Part shown: positions 1 to 10,942 of the stretch, one piece after another
Layout of the letters: each line of letters starts with the position of its first letter
How positions within the stretch are numbered: the first letter of the stretch is position 1
Assembly (NCBI GenBank): GCA_031761405.1
Contig: JASEVX010000003.1
Coordinates: 15,366,973 to 15,430,972, forward strand
Source of the DNA: Serripes groenlandicus
Lineage: Eukaryota; Mollusca; Bivalvia; Cardiida; Cardiidae
DNA length: 64,000 nucleotides
Reading direction: 5' to 3'
Notes under the pieces: generated by a model
Databases searched by the model: none
What the model was told of the DNA's origin: nothing
What the model saw: the letters and a program-made list of their open reading frames with translations, nothing else
Position numbers and translations under genes: made by a program

Positions 1-255
1 AATATAGCAGAAACATTTGACTCCGCTAAACAAAATGGCGTATTCCTATTAAATATAAAGGATAAAATCATCAACAACAAAAAATTGACTCCTCACAAAC
101 AAGATGACGGGTTCCTATTAATTATATAGGAATATATAGGATAAAAGATTGACTCCTCAAAACAAAATGGCGGGTTCCTATTAATTATATAGGAATATAT
201 AGGAGAAGAAATTGACTCCTCAAGAAAAAATGGCGGATTCCCATTGAGTATATAG
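1..255. repeat. 62-68-bp tandem repeat, entering from the left
   Basis: About four units, each with GACTCCTCAAAACAAAATGG followed by TTCCTATTAATTATATAGG. The GACTCC motif recurs near 21, 89, 151 and 214. The array starts before the window. The short open frame across it is a by-product of the repeat. Confidence 0.8.
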
Positions 256-1085
256 TAAACACTTTCGTCTATGGTCACGCCCTCTACTACTACCTACTGA
301 TGTTTTCTTTTAATTGGCTGTTGTTTATTTACCACGTCATTGATTCAAAACATATTCTGCTATTGCAGAACTCTCCAGTTCTTCTATTTTGATATGTTTT
401 GATAACGAACCAGGTTTAATTGGTTGTGCATACGGATCTGTTTCGCCTGAGAGCAGACATTATTTGTGTATCAATTCCGAAGCATGAGAACTCGTGTTCC
501 GTGAGAACTGCACATACCGATGAAGTGTCAAATTATACCAAGGCATACGGTGTTAGGGTAATTTATTCGACTGCTTGGGACTTCTCTGGAAAATGCGTCA
601 CTTTCATTTCATCTTACGATTAAAACGACGCACAGGAAATGCTTTAACTTCGTTATTTCGGATTTAAATTCGTGATACGACAAACAGGAAATATTTTCAA
701 TACGTTTTTTCTGCATTTCAATGCGTGATCGCGCACATTATCTGGAGTTCTGCAGATACATTGCTCTACAGCGTGGGGTCGAAGGTCAGGTTGCGTGTGC
801 TACATCATGGGCACCTGTTTACTACGTCACAAGTCAATTGGCCTAAAACTTCGAATTCATACGTGCCTACAGACAAATGAAATATATGCATTTACTGTTA
901 ATTTGATATGTTCTCGAGAATTGATTCTCCATGTTGATTCGATAGTATAAATATGACTTCACTTTATTGAAATAACACATAAAAGTGATTCAATATCGGA
1001 AAAATACTAGGACTTTTTTCAGCAAAGGTGTAGTTTAACAAAACGCCAAATTGTAAAGGTCAAATCTCGTACCAATCTCAAGAAC
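256..1085. other. No gene recognised
   Basis: The longest open frame (67 codons) has no recognisable domain. A short imperfect inverted pair, TTGCAGAACTCTCCAG near 363 and TCTGGAGTTCTGCAGA near 741, could mark a small decayed element but is too short to call. Confidence 0.4.
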
Positions 1086-1099
1086 TCATCTATTTTTTT

Positions 1100-1225
1100 T
1101 CAAAAACAGTTATTAATCCCTTACAATCTGGTTTCCGGAAGGGTCGCAGCACATTAGATCAGCTTGCTAGACTACAACATGATGTCCTATATGCGGAAAA
1201 TAGAGGACATTACGTTCTAGCCACA
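1100..1225 (+). pseudogene. LINE-1 reverse transcriptase, N-terminal fragment
   Basis: The translation contains LQSGFRKGRSTLDQL followed by a region reading LATFLIEK, matching the conserved RT block (Q-x-G-F-R-x-x-R-S-T-x-D-x-L) that precedes the first catalytic aspartate motif in jockey-type LINEs. The expected D-x-x-K-A-F-D motif is lost right after 1220, where the reading stops. This frame is not continuous with the downstream RT piece. Confidence 0.8.
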
Positions 1226-1230
1226 TTCCT

Positions 1231-1611
1231 TATAGAAAAATAAGGGTTAAAGTATAAAGTAGGGGACACTATCTTAATTAAATTGTTCACATGTACTGTT
1301 CACGAATTGCTAACATTTACCATTCGCAAATTGTTTAATCTACTATTCGCAAATTGTTTAATTTACTATTCGCAAATTGTTAACATTTACTATTCGCATT
1401 TTGTTAACATTTAGTGATCTCCATTTGTACAGTTAGTTCACAATTGTTCACAATTTGAGTTGGTAGATAATCTAATTTGCATGTGAAAAGTTAAAACTCT
1501 GGGAACATTCTGTGAATGAAATTTTAAAAGAAGACACATGTTCGCATATAGTTCGCAAAATATTTACATATTATTTGCAATAACTGTTCACATTATATGC
1601 ATTTTCTCGGT
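1231..1611. repeat. Unassigned block with 23-bp tandem repeat, replacing part of the LINE-1 RT
   Basis: From about 1300 to 1420 a 23-bp unit centred on TATTCGCAAATTGTT is repeated four to five times; variants with 'ttcgca' and 'gttcac' continue to 1600. The block sits where about 60 RT residues are missing, so it is an insertion plus deletion. No terminal inverted repeat was found. Confidence 0.6.
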
Positions 1612-1624
1612 ACACCCGAAATTG

Positions 1625-2040
1625 GACAGTCAAACTCAACAAGGCGCCATATTATCCCCGTTGCTCTTCTCTCTCTTAATAAATAACTTCCTAGATGCAA
1701 TATAGGGTCTGGGGTAGTAGTCAGCCAATTTGCAGATGACCTTGGCGGATGGTTGAGAGAAGTGTCAAAACCCTACACAAAAAAGCACAAAGGGGGGCTG
1801 GACTCTATTTGGCGTTGGTCCCAGGAAAGGGGATTTAAAATATCCCAGTCTAAATCAGTAGGGATCCTTTTCGGAAACAGAAAACAGAAAAGCGAATGTT
1901 AAGGGGGTCACAATTTGGATCTAATAAACAACCCCTCCTCCTTGATACGTCCAAAGCTAGATGACAGTGCTATATTATATGCTTGTGCAGCAAAGACAGG
2001 GATTAAAATGTTAAACTTTATTCAGCATAAGGCCCTGGTT
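1625..2040 (+). pseudogene. LINE-1 reverse transcriptase, palm fragment with FADD box
   Basis: Shifting between frames, the translation shows QGAILSPLLFSLLINN (RT motif with G-A-I-L-S-P) and then QFADDLGGWL, which is the catalytic F-A-D-D box, followed by a thumb-like stretch ending in GILFG. The frame continues through a lysine-rich stretch to KALVIA at 2040, where a DNA element is inserted. One internal stop lies before the FADD box. This is the catalytic core of a non-LTR RT; the subfamily cannot be set without a tree. Confidence 0.85.
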
Positions 2041-2815
2041 ATAGCAATGGTTTCTGGAATTTATGGCCTACTATATACACATATAGCCCACTACATGTAT
2101 GGCCCACATTTGGAAGAAATGGCCCATACATGAAATATATAGTGGTAATTATAATACCCTAGAGGAGGTGGTATTGACACCTAACAGGTGACTGTAAATA
2201 ACCTTTAATTAGATTATTGCACTTTCATAAGAAGTGACAATTAAAATAAATCATTCATTCAATTCAGTTGATTTAATTGTCACTTCTTATAAAACTGAAT
2301 ATTATGAATATTCATTTATATCATTTATCTTATTACCTTATTTTTATTTATGTAATAAGTAAATGTTAAAAAGAAAAATTTGCTGTTAATATTTAATTGC
2401 ATTTAATTATTTATTATGGAGCAAAATAAAAAACTGCAACAATTCTTCAATAAAAGTACTTTGATCACCATAAAACTGTAACAATCTATTAATTAAAGTA
2501 GTTTGATCACAACTGCTGTAACAATAATGAAAACATGTGCTCTGAAATATTTTACTCCATAATTGATAAATATGTATTATGTTTTATTTTCTTGCAAACA
2601 GTGATTTTCTTAACACTTATTTTAAAATATTTTCCCGCACCCATCACACCTCCATGGTATTATAATTACCACCTGTTAGGTGTTAATACCACCTACAGGG
2701 TATTTTATTTAGTTACCACTATATATTTCATATATGGGCCATAATCTTCAAAATATGGGCCATACATGCACTAGCCATATGTGTTTGGGCCATAACTTCT
2801 TGATACCATACCAAT
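2041..2815. mobile_element. 759-bp TIR element (2049-2807) with 8-bp target duplication
   Basis: Inverted repeats of about 130 bp lie at 2049-2180 and 2655-2807. Both carry the ordered motifs 'tatggcc', 'catgtatggccca', 'atgaaatatatagtggtaa' and 'ggtggtatt'. The flanks are ATAGCAAT (2041-2048) and ATACCAAT (2808-2815), an 8-bp duplication with one mismatch. Removing the element and one duplicate restores LINE-1 reading (KALVIA into IGALPSTP). A smaller palindrome (aagaagtgacaattaaa with its complement, about 2228-2295) lies inside. There is no coding capacity. The 8-bp duplication and long GG-starting TIRs suggest a MULE-like or other 8-bp-TSD MITE. Confidence 0.85.
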
Positions 2816-2816
2816 C

Positions 2817-3023
2817 GGGGCCCTCCCCTCCACCCCAACTGCTCCTTTAGAACAGGATAGAGCCCTTAGACCGTAACTACTGGACTAGGGTTACATGCAA
2901 GAAGGCCTTGCAATCCTGTGAAAGCAATCGATGAATTCAGTGAAGCAGGCTTCAGACCACGTCTGGACGCCCCATGGATGCTATCTACTCCCAAAGTCGA
3001 CATTTCCATAAGCTCACAATTTA
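2817..3023 (+). pseudogene. LINE-1 thumb/linker fragment
   Basis: The LINE-1 frame resumes after the TIR element with a stretch reading GALPSTPTAPLEQDRAL, the usual region after the RT thumb in jockey/I-type ORF2. It then degrades through stops (about 2880-3010) until it meets the first Helentron-like element. The minus-strand open frame over the same bases is a shadow. Confidence 0.65.
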
Positions 3024-3346
3024 AACAAGAGTGATCACCTGAGTGATAGTAAATTAGTAAACAAGCAGATTCAGAGGGGAAGATTTTTAATGTCTGGACA
3101 TTTTGCCCCCTTTCTGGTGCCGCAGCAACCAAACTTCTGAAAGGAATTAAAATCTTTGAACAATTTTGAAACAGGACCAGCGAAGAAACATTCCTGTGAA
3201 GTCTGGGTGAAATTGGTCCTATGGTTTAAGAGGAGATGATGTTTAAAGCTAAAGGTTAAGGACGGACAGACAGACGACGGTCAGACGGACGACGGACAGA
3301 GAGTGATCAGAAAAGATCACCTTAAGCCTTCGCCTCAGGTGATCTG
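3024..3346 (+). mobile_element. Helentron-like short element A (short copy)
   Basis: Begins AACAAGAG then GATCACCTGAGTGATAG, and ends with a GACGGAC-rich tail and a terminal CACCTT...AGGTGATCTGA palindrome (3318-3346). It is a shorter copy of the adjacent element B, lacking the 5' hairpin. It abuts B head to tail at 3346/3347. No protein. Confidence 0.65.
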
Positions 3347-4246
3347 AACAAGAGGGCCAAGATGGCCCTAAATCGATCACCTGAATCATAGTGAATGATA
3401 GTAAATTAGTAGCAAATATTTAACTGCAAATATCTGTGAAAATTTGATCAAGAGTTCAAATGAAACTGCAAGTAGTGGACACTTAGTTAAAGAAATAGTT
3501 TATCAGTAAAAGCCATTAGTATCTTGAAATCTAACAAGAACTTTAAAAATAATGAAATTATAAAGTTTTGTCATTTTGCACCTTTCCTGATGCCGCTTTG
3601 CTGCCCTGTTGGTCAACAAATTCAATATGGCTTGAACAGTTTGTGTAGAGAGACACTCAAAGAACATTTCAGCCAAATTGTCTTGGAATCAGACAAATGG
3701 AATTTGGAGATGGAGGTTTTAAAAATTTGGGTATTTTTCTCAATTTTTGATGCCGCAGCATCAAAAGTTCGACACAAAACGTAAGTTTTTGAACAATTTT
3801 GAGGAAGAGGAACATGCCTGTGAAGTTAAGTTGAAATTGGTCAAGTAGAATGGTAGGAGTTGTCATTTGTAGCTAAAAGTCCAATTTACCCCTAATGTGA
3901 TGACGCGAGGTTGCTATGATTTTGTAACCAATCAAAAGGCTTGAACAAATTAAGTAGAGGATCACTGAAGTAAGATTCCTATTCATTATTTTTAATATCA
4001 GACAAGGACTTTAAAAAAAAAATGGAATTTCCAAATTTTGTCATTTTGCCCCTTTTTTGATGCCTCCTTTTTGAACAATTTTGAAAGAGCACCACCAGAG
4101 GAACATCCCTGTGAAGTTTGAATGAAATTGGGCCTGTGGATTAGGAGGAGATGATGTTTAAATCTAAAAGTTAACGACGGACGACAGACGACGTACGAAA
4201 AGTGATCAGAATAGATCACCTTGAGCCTTAGGCTCAGGTGATCTAA
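3347..4246 (+). mobile_element. Helentron-like short element B with ~170-bp internal repeats
   Basis: Starts AACAAGAG plus a perfect hairpin GGGCC-aagat-GGCCC (3354-3368), then subterminal GATCACCTGA. It ends with TCAGGTGATC just before CTAA, within the hairpin CACCTTGAGCC-tta-GGCTCAGGTG (4217-4240). The inverted GATCACCTGA pair, internal at one end and terminal at the other, with a hairpin outside the internal copy, matches published Helentron/HINE architecture when read on the minus strand. Internal repeats contain 'gatgccgc' and 'ttgaacaattttga'. Non-coding. Confidence 0.7.
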
Positions 4247-4284
4247 AAAGCAATGATCATCCACCATTTTAAAAATAACAGAAA

Positions 4285-4731
4285 GACATATAAATGTGAA
4301 CTACTCTAAGCATCTACAAATTTTCACTGACCGCAGCAAATACACCGAAAACTCAGTCTCTGCTGCAAAGGTTATACCAGAGCGAAATGTCAAAATCGCT
4401 AAAAGGCTCAGCAACCAGTTATCTATTTATGTAGCAGAGCTAACTGCCATTAATTATGCATTAAGCAGGACACTGGTCAATCAACCGCACTCTGTTGCTA
4501 TTCTATCTGACTCACTATCGGTATTGCAATACATCCAAAATAGCAACTCTAGGCCTGATCTTCTAGAAAATATACTATCCCTTCATGATAATTGCTTTGA
4601 CAATAACATCAAAGTTACCATAGTGTGGGTTCCAGGGAAATGAGATTGCAGAAATGGCGGCCTAAGACGCACTGAAGAGTTCTGTATGTGATAAAGTTCC
4701 CCTGTCAAAATCCGAAATCTATTCTATAATT
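4285..4731 (+). pseudogene. LINE-1 RNase H domain
   Basis: The translation reads LQIFTDRSKYTENS (first acidic motif; the usual D-G-S-K glycine is R here), then YVAELTAINYAL (Glu motif), ILSDSLSVLQYI (second Asp motif) and TIVWVPG (the strand before the last acidic motif). This is the RNase H module after the RT in I/R1/jockey-type LINEs. A one-base shift occurs near 4640; after it NEIAEMAA and a further stop can be read. The domain is cut at 4731 by Helentron-like element C and its C-terminal extension resumes at 6315. Confidence 0.85.
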
Positions 4732-4732
4732 A

Positions 4733-6313
4733 ACAAGAGCTGTCGGAGGACAGCACGCTCGACTAAATGCTGCTTATTCACATAAAGCACTATTTCATTA
4801 TATTGCACTTAAGTACTTTTAAATTATATATATTCTATATGTAAAAGCAACTGAGTAGATACATACATTTAAATATATATAATTTATCAAATTTCTTAAG
4901 TCAATCAAGGGCAATAACTCCATATTTAAGATACAATGGAGTTATCTAACCTAATTGTGTGATGGTCCTTAACAAATGTCTGAAGTATGAAGTGATTTAA
5001 ATGAAGGGTAATGAATGATCACAATTAGAATGGAACGTAACCAAAAATGATGAATTCATCTCAAATTCTCAAAATCGAACAAAAATCATGTTTTTTACCC
5101 CAAAAAGTCACACTCAGCATCTTCAACATACAATATGAAGAAAGGTATTATATACATGTAATTATATTCCAAATATGAAAGCCCTAACAGAAGTACTTAT
5201 TGAGAAAAAAAAATGAACATGTCAACTTGCCCTAAAACTTTTACCACCCCAAATCATGTCTTTTACCCCAAAAAGAAGGTCACACTCCGTATCTTCAGCA
5301 TACAATATGAAGAAAGGTATAAGTTGTAATTATATTCCAAATATGAAAGCCCTAACACAAGTACTAACGGAGACAAATTCAAAATAAAATGAAAATTCCA
5401 ACTTGCCCTAAAACTTTAACCACCCAAAATCATGTTTTTTACCCCACACTCAGCATCTTTAGCATTAAATGTGAAGAAAAGTATTAGATGTAATTATATT
5501 TCATATATGAAAGCCCTAGCACAAGTACTTATTGAGAAAAATTAAAAAATTAAATGAAAATCCCAACTTGCCCTAAAACTTTAACCACCCCAAATCCTGT
5601 TTTTTACCTAAAAAAGAAGTCAAAATCAACATCTTCAGCATACACTATGAGGAAAGGTAATATATATAATCATTTTACAAATATGAAAGCCCTAATACAA
5701 GTACTTATTGAGAAAAAGTAAAAAGAAAAATGAGAATCCCAACTTGCCCTAACACTTTAACCACCCCAAATCATGTTTTTTACCTCAAAAAGAAGTCAAA
5801 ATCAACATCTTTAGCATACAATATGAGGAAAGTTAATATATGTAATTATATTCCAAATATGAAAGCCCTGACACAAGTGCTTATTGAGGAAAAATAAAAA
5901 ATAAAAAAAAATCCCAACTTGCAGTAAAACCTTAACCACCCAAAATCATGTTTTTCTTCAGCATACAATATGGAGAAATGTATGAGTTGTAATTATATTC
6001 CAAATATGAACGCCCTAGCACAAGTACTTGTTTAGAAAAAAAAAAAAAAAAAAAAAATGAAAATCCCAACTTGCCCTGAAACTTTAACCACCCAAAATCA
6101 TGTTTCTTACCCCCAAAAGCAGGTCACACTCAGCATCTTCAGCATTCAATGTGAAGAAAGCTAAAAGGTGTAACTATATTCCAAATATGAAAGCCCTAGC
6201 ACAAATACTTATGAATGAAAATGCCAACTTTGCCATAAAACTTTAACCGGACGCCGACGTCGAAGCCGGGGCGAGTAGTAAAGCTCTCATATTCTTCGAA
6301 TAGTCGAGCTAAA
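4733..6313 (+). mobile_element. Helentron-like element C with seven ~170-bp internal repeats
   Basis: Starts AACAAGA then the hairpin GCTGTC-ggag-GACAGC (4739-4754), then GCTCGACTA (4757-4765). It ends with TAGTCGAGC (6301-6309) and TAAAA after a TATTC-ttc-GAATA hairpin. Between are about seven units of ~170 bp (5076-6250), each with 'aacttgccctaaaacttt', 'atcatgttttttacc', 'agcatcttcagcat' and 'atatgaaagccctaacaca', then a CGGACGCCGACG tail. It is inserted in LINE-1 between the RNase H and the C-terminal zinc region. No coding capacity. Confidence 0.8.
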
Positions 6314-6314
6314 A

Positions 6315-6790
6315 CTCACATGAAAACAAAATGGGCAAAAAAGCTGACAAATAACCAACATAGCCAGCCGATCAAAGCAAGTGGGATAAGTGACAATCCG
6401 CCACAGGCCTACTCCACCACGAAAAAGGTGGACAGGTGCGTGACGAGACTGAGGCTAAAATTCAATCTCTTGACAGGGAGCATAGGATATCACATTTTGT
6501 GTGGCTCCTCGGTCTGCACAAAGTGTGATGTTCGCAACACTACAGAACATTTCTTGATTCACTGTCGTGGGCACAGTGAGGCATGAAATAAGCTCTTTGG
6601 AGCACTAAAACGGATCGGAGTTGCCCTGAACCTAAACAATTTATTGTTTCCATCTAAAGCGCTCCATACATCTACATCCACCTTTCTCGCTTTAGAGACT
6701 TGTCTGCTAGACTGTCAGATGACAGATACAATATTATTCGCAGTTGCTAGATCATGGAGTGAATCCTTCCTATATAATTTCAACGTTGAC
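6315..6790 (+). pseudogene. LINE-1 C-terminal region with Cys/His motif
   Basis: After element C the LINE-1 frame resumes with KTKWAKKLTNNQ and continues to VTRLRLKFNLLTGSIG, then CTKCDVRNTTEHFLIHC, the C-x2-C-x7-H-x4-C motif typical of the tail of RNase H-containing LINEs. A further decayed stretch rich in leucine runs to about 6790. Two stops interrupt it. Confidence 0.8.
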
Positions 6791-6799
6791 AATTGCAGA

Positions 6800-7039
6800 T
6801 TTTAAACAAACGCAAATTGAGACATGACTGGAGGATTCGCCTTGGTTGTGGGTCCTTAGCAACGAAACTCAAACGCGCACACCCTGAGCCCGTATGGCAC
6901 CTGTTCACCAAGTTTCATCGCTTTACAAACAAACAGACAGACAGACAGCCGGAAATGCCTGACAATAAGGGATATCTAACGAAGCGAATCCCAACAAATA
7001 ATTTTAATATATATGTGTATTGCACTCTTTAATTGATCG
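6800..7039. repeat. Fragment of another dispersed short element
   Basis: Contains CCTGTTCACCAAGTTTCATC followed by an ACAGACAGACAGACAG tail, the same kind of tail as the Helentron-like elements. Its boundaries are not resolvable. Confidence 0.45.
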
Positions 7040-7047
7040 TTGTGATG

Positions 7048-7143
7048 GGCTTCCAGAACTTTCGACCTCAAGAATTTACGACCCCAGTTTCCGAAAACTT
7101 TTCGACCCCATCTTTAGTCGTCCCATTATCGGTTTATATTGGT
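7048..7143 (+). repeat. Left ~95-bp terminal inverted repeat with TTCGACCCCA subrepeats
   Basis: Contains three spaced copies of an ACGACCCC/TCGACCCC motif. It matches the reverse complement of 16622-16717 along its full length with scattered substitutions. Confidence 0.85.
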
Positions 7144-7234
7144 GTGAAATGATGGTAGTTCTTTTGTTATATATACACTACATTTTGATCATGTTTATTG
7201 TAATAATGTATGTTAACATTGTAATAACAAGCAA

Positions 7235-8620
7235 ATTCAAGAAAGTGACGATCGAACTTGGCCTAGCTGTTAAGGCATTTAACCTTATTACCAAGTTTGA
7301 AAAAACGGTTCACATTTGTGGCAGTAATTGCACGGAAACAGCAACAAACAACGTTTTTTGTTAATTAAGGGGCCATAACTCCACTGAATAAAGTCCGCCG
7401 AAAGTGACGATCGAACTTGGCCTAGCCCTTAAGGCATTTAACCTTGTTACCAAGTTTGAAACAAACCGGTTCACATTTGTGGCAGTTATTGCACGGAAAC
7501 AGCAACAAACAACATTTTTTGTTAAATAAGGGGCCATAACTCCACCGAATAAAGTCCGCCGAAAGTGACAATCGAACTTGGCCTAGCCCTTAACGCATTT
7601 AACGTTGTTACCAAGTTTGAAAAACAAAACATTCACAATGTTGTTTGTTGTTGTTTCCGTGCAATAACTGCCACAAATGTGAACCGGTTTTTTTCAAACT
7701 TGGTAATTGCACGGAAACAGCAACAAACAACATTTTTTGTTAATTAAGGGGCCATAACTCCACCGAATAAAGTCCGCCAAAAGTGACGATCGAACTTGGC
7801 CTAGCCCTTAAATCATTTTAGGTTGTTACCAAGTTTGACAAAACAACGGTTCCCATTTGTGGCAGATATTGCACAGAAACAGCAACAAACCACATGTTTT
7901 GTTAATTAAGGGGCCATAACTCCACCGAATAAAGTCCGCAGAAAGTGACGATCGAACATGGCCTAGCCCTTAAGGCATTTAACCTTGTTACCAAGTTTGA
8001 AAAAAACCGGTTCACATTTGTGGCAGTTATTGCACGGAAACAGCAACAAACAACATTTTTTGTTAAATAATGGGCCATAACTCCACCGAATAGTGTCCAC
8101 CGAAACTGATGATCGAACTTGGCCTAGCCCTTAAGGCATTTTACGTTGTTACCAAGTTTGAAAAAAAACCGGTTCACATTTGTGGCAGTTATTGCACGGA
8201 AACAGCAACAAACGACATATTTTGTTAATTAAGGGGCCATAACTCCACCGAATAAAGTCCGCCGAAAGTGACAATCGAACTTGGCCTAGCCCTTAACGCA
8301 TTTAACGTTGTTACCAAGTTTGAAAAACAAAACATTCACATTTGTGGCAGTTTTGCACGGAAACAGCAACAAACGACCTTTTTTGTTAATTAAGGGGCCA
8401 TAACTCCACTGAATAAAGTCCGCCGAAAGCGACGATCGAACTTGGCCTAGCCCTTAAGGCATTTCACCTTGTTACCAAGTTTGAAAAAAAAACCGGTTCA
8501 CATTTGTAGCAGTTATTGCACAGAAACGAAGTATGACAGACAGACAGACGGACGGACAGATAGACGGACAAACCGAAATTAATAACCCCCCTTTGTTTCT
8601 TCGAAAAAGCGGGGGATAAA
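7235..8620 (+). mobile_element. Helentron-like element D: eight ~165-170-bp tandem repeats plus GACGGACG tail
   Basis: Each unit carries GTGACGATCGAACTTGGCC, 'ttaccaagtttgaaa', 'ggttcacatttgtggcag', 'cacggaaacagcaacaaac' and 'ggggccataactccac'. One unit (about 7560-7740) contains a local inversion. The array ends in GACAGACAGACGGACGGACA and a terminal fold of CCCCCC...GCGGGGG followed by ATAA. It lies inside the TIR-bounded segment and does not code. Confidence 0.75.
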
Positions 8621-8677
8621 AATGTATGTTAAATAAATTGGATTATTTTGTTACTTGTGACTTGTGTTAGTGTGCAA

Positions 8678-8780
8678 ATGGCCTATTTGTGTATTGAGTG
8701 TTGTGACCCCGTTCGTCCACTATTACATGCTATCACGTGCGATATATGTGATAGATGGCAACATCGAATATGCAATACTG
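8678..8780 (+). pseudogene. First coding exon of a PHD-like zinc-finger protein (possible MULE transposase N-terminus)
   Basis: An ATG at 8678 opens 34 codons plus one base, ending at the canonical donor GTAAGT (8781-8786). Metal-binding residues are C5-x2-C8, then C21-x2-C24-x4-H29-x2-C32, with W27 before H29, the first two-thirds of a PHD-type finger. The run CDICDRWQHRICNTG resembles N-terminal fingers I recall in molluscan MULE-family proteins; that assignment is from memory and unverified. The next exon is not found: tandem repeats and LINE-2 follow. The exon lies 1.6 kb inside the left TIR on the plus strand, where a transposase start would be expected. The open frame over the same bases in another phase is a shadow. 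Confidence 0.6.
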
Positions 8781-8869
8781 GTAAGTACCATTACAAAATA
8801 TAATTTATGCCATATACTATTTTTTACTGCGTATATGCAAATTTACGTAATATTTGCCAATATGTTTTC

Positions 8870-9340
8870 AAAGACTGCATTAACACTTTCTGTTTCCAAA
8901 GTATGCGGCCTACCTATTGTGTAAAATGTCTACCTTTCTCACAATATTACCATTCTCTACCACAATGTTTTCAAAGAATGCGACCTACCTATCATGTAAA
9001 ATGTCCCCCTTTCTCACAATGTATGTACACATGTCCACCTTTCTCACCATGTTTTTCAAGTTTTTCTGTCACGATGATTCAAAGTATGCGACAATCCTAT
9101 CATGTAAAATTTCCCCCTTTCTCACCATGTATGTAAAAATAGCCACTTTCCTTTTATTGTTTGATAGAGGACATTTCTCCTTTTCTAGCAATGTTACTAA
9201 ATTATGGTGTCAAAGTATGCAGAAGAGTTGTAGTTTTGTTTCATAGAAGACATTTCTCTCTCCTTTTCTCACAATTTTACTAAATTATCCAATATCATGG
9301 TTTCAAAGTAAGCAAAAGAGTTTTTTATTAAATGTTTCAA
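8870..9340. repeat. Irregular tandem repeat
   Basis: Repeated blocks of 'caaagtatgcg', 'cctatcatgtaaaat' and 'cctttctcaccatgt', spaced 60-115 bp. The two overlapping plus-strand open frames here are low-complexity consequences of the array. Confidence 0.7.
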
Positions 9341-9451
9341 AGTCTTACTTACTTAGTCTTTAATGGTAATTATATAGCCCCGAAGGCTAAAAGAATCCCT
9401 ATCGTCTACTTCAGTTTAATGTCTCCACTTCCGGTTTTGTTTCATATTAAA

Positions 9452-10558
9452 TTAATATACTGATGTTAGATCAAAGCAGCTGGGTTTCCAAAGTTTATCA
9501 AGATTTGTTTTGAAGGTTAGCAACTTTGTGCTGTTTACTAGTTCTTCTGGTAAGTTATTCCAAGTTGAAATTGTTCTAACCCCAAATGCATTTCTTCGTC
9601 TACCTTTCTTGGCTTGTTTCTGATGAAGTTTCAGATTATGTCCTCTGGTTCCAACATTCTCAGCAAATAAGAAGAACTTTTTAATGTATATGTTGTCAAT
9701 ATTATGCACTATTCAATATACCTGGATTATATCATATATTTTTCGTCTGTAGTCTAGAGATGAACGATTAAGCTCAACCAAACGTTTTCCTTACGTCAAA
9801 GCAGGAACAAGTCGTGTTGCTCTACGTTGAAGGTTTTTAATTATCTGTTTACATTTCTTTGTCTTCGGGTAATACACTTAATTTTCAAAATCTAAATGTG
9901 ATCTGATCAGTGTCTTATACAGAGTTAAGAAAAGGTCCTTGTTCATGTAAGTAAACTTTCCCCTAATTAATCCAATCATCATATATTTGCTTTGTTAGCT
10001 ATATTGTTTATGTGTTGTTCAAAGTTCAAATTTGAAGTGAATAATATACCCAGGTCTCTTTCTTTACTATCTCTTATCAGTTCATGCACATCGCCATTTG
10101 CATCTTTTATTTTATAAGTATTTATCATTTTTTCATTTCCAAATGTCACTACTTTACACTGATTTATGTGAAATTCAGCAGCCACTTACTACTCCACTCA
10201 GACAGCTTATCATTATCACGTTGGAGTTGCTCTTGATCCTCTATAGTTTTAACTTCACTATAAACCTTGCAATCATCTGCAAAAAGCTTGCATAGTCCAT
10301 GTATAACTTCTGGTAAATCATTGACGAAGATGATAAATAATATCGGACCTAAAATAGACCCTTGAGGAATACCAGATACTAAGTAATACTTTACTCCACT
10401 TGGAGGTGCATCCATTTATGATTAAACGTTGCAGTGTATTTGATAGAAAATTTCCTAGCCACTTCAATAATTCGCCTGATATACTGTTAGCTTCCACTTT
10501 TTTTGTAATAGTCTTTTGTGCGGTACCGAGTCAAAAGCTTTTTGAAAATCTACATAAA
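9452..10558 (-). pseudogene. LINE-2 RT palm and C-terminal region
   Basis: In minus-strand order: VYVDFQKAFDSVPHKRL (first catalytic Asp motif, directly beside the mariner), SGIPQGSILGPILFIIFVND (the P-Q-G-S motif), KLFADDCKVY (catalytic F-A-D-D), KERDLGILF, and after a gap the end block RNAFGVRTISTWNNLPEELV to the stop at 9452. All three catalytic aspartates are present. Frames change around 10430-10470 and 9710-9980, so no complete protein is encoded. The order and motifs fit a jockey/CR1-group RT. Confidence 0.88.
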
Positions 10559-10942
10559 CGAGGTGTGTTAAAAAAGTACGTGGACTTTTTATATAATTTG
10601 AAAACTTTCGGCGTGATTTCAATTGAATTTTACCTCCATTTATCAAAATATGTGCCGCATTGATCTATGTAGGAATTCCATATTTAGTATAAAAAACGAT
10701 CACTATGGAAACATTCGCAGTTGCCAGGTAACACGCACCCGGAGCACGCCAAATCATAATGCTTTTAACTCATTTCATTTAATATATTTTAAAAGATAAA
10801 TTTATCCTACTTTCGCGAAATTTCACCTGCTGATTACGTGACGTTATGGACAACGGTTTAGACCGTTAAATGACGTCATTTCCGTTTTTGTTTGAAACAA
10901 TAACAACTTTAATATCAAGCGTCGGCTGGGAACGCACGTAAA

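Larger units (their letters stand above)
1086..6800 (+). mobile_element. LINE-1: plus-strand non-LTR retrotransposon remnant (RT + RNase H), repeatedly interrupted
   Basis: Pieces of one jockey/I-type ORF2 lie in order on the plus strand: RT fingers (1100-1225), RT palm with the FADD box (1625-1900), thumb/linker (1930-2040 and 2817-3023), RNase H (4285-4731) and a C-terminal Cys/His part (6315-6790). The reading picks up on the far side of each insertion, so these are fragments of one element. No endonuclease is visible upstream, so the copy is probably 5' truncated. Stops and frameshifts make it non-functional. The interrupting pieces are an unassigned block (1231-1611), a TIR element (2049-2807) and three Helentron-like elements (3024-4246 and 4733-6313). 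Confidence 0.85.
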
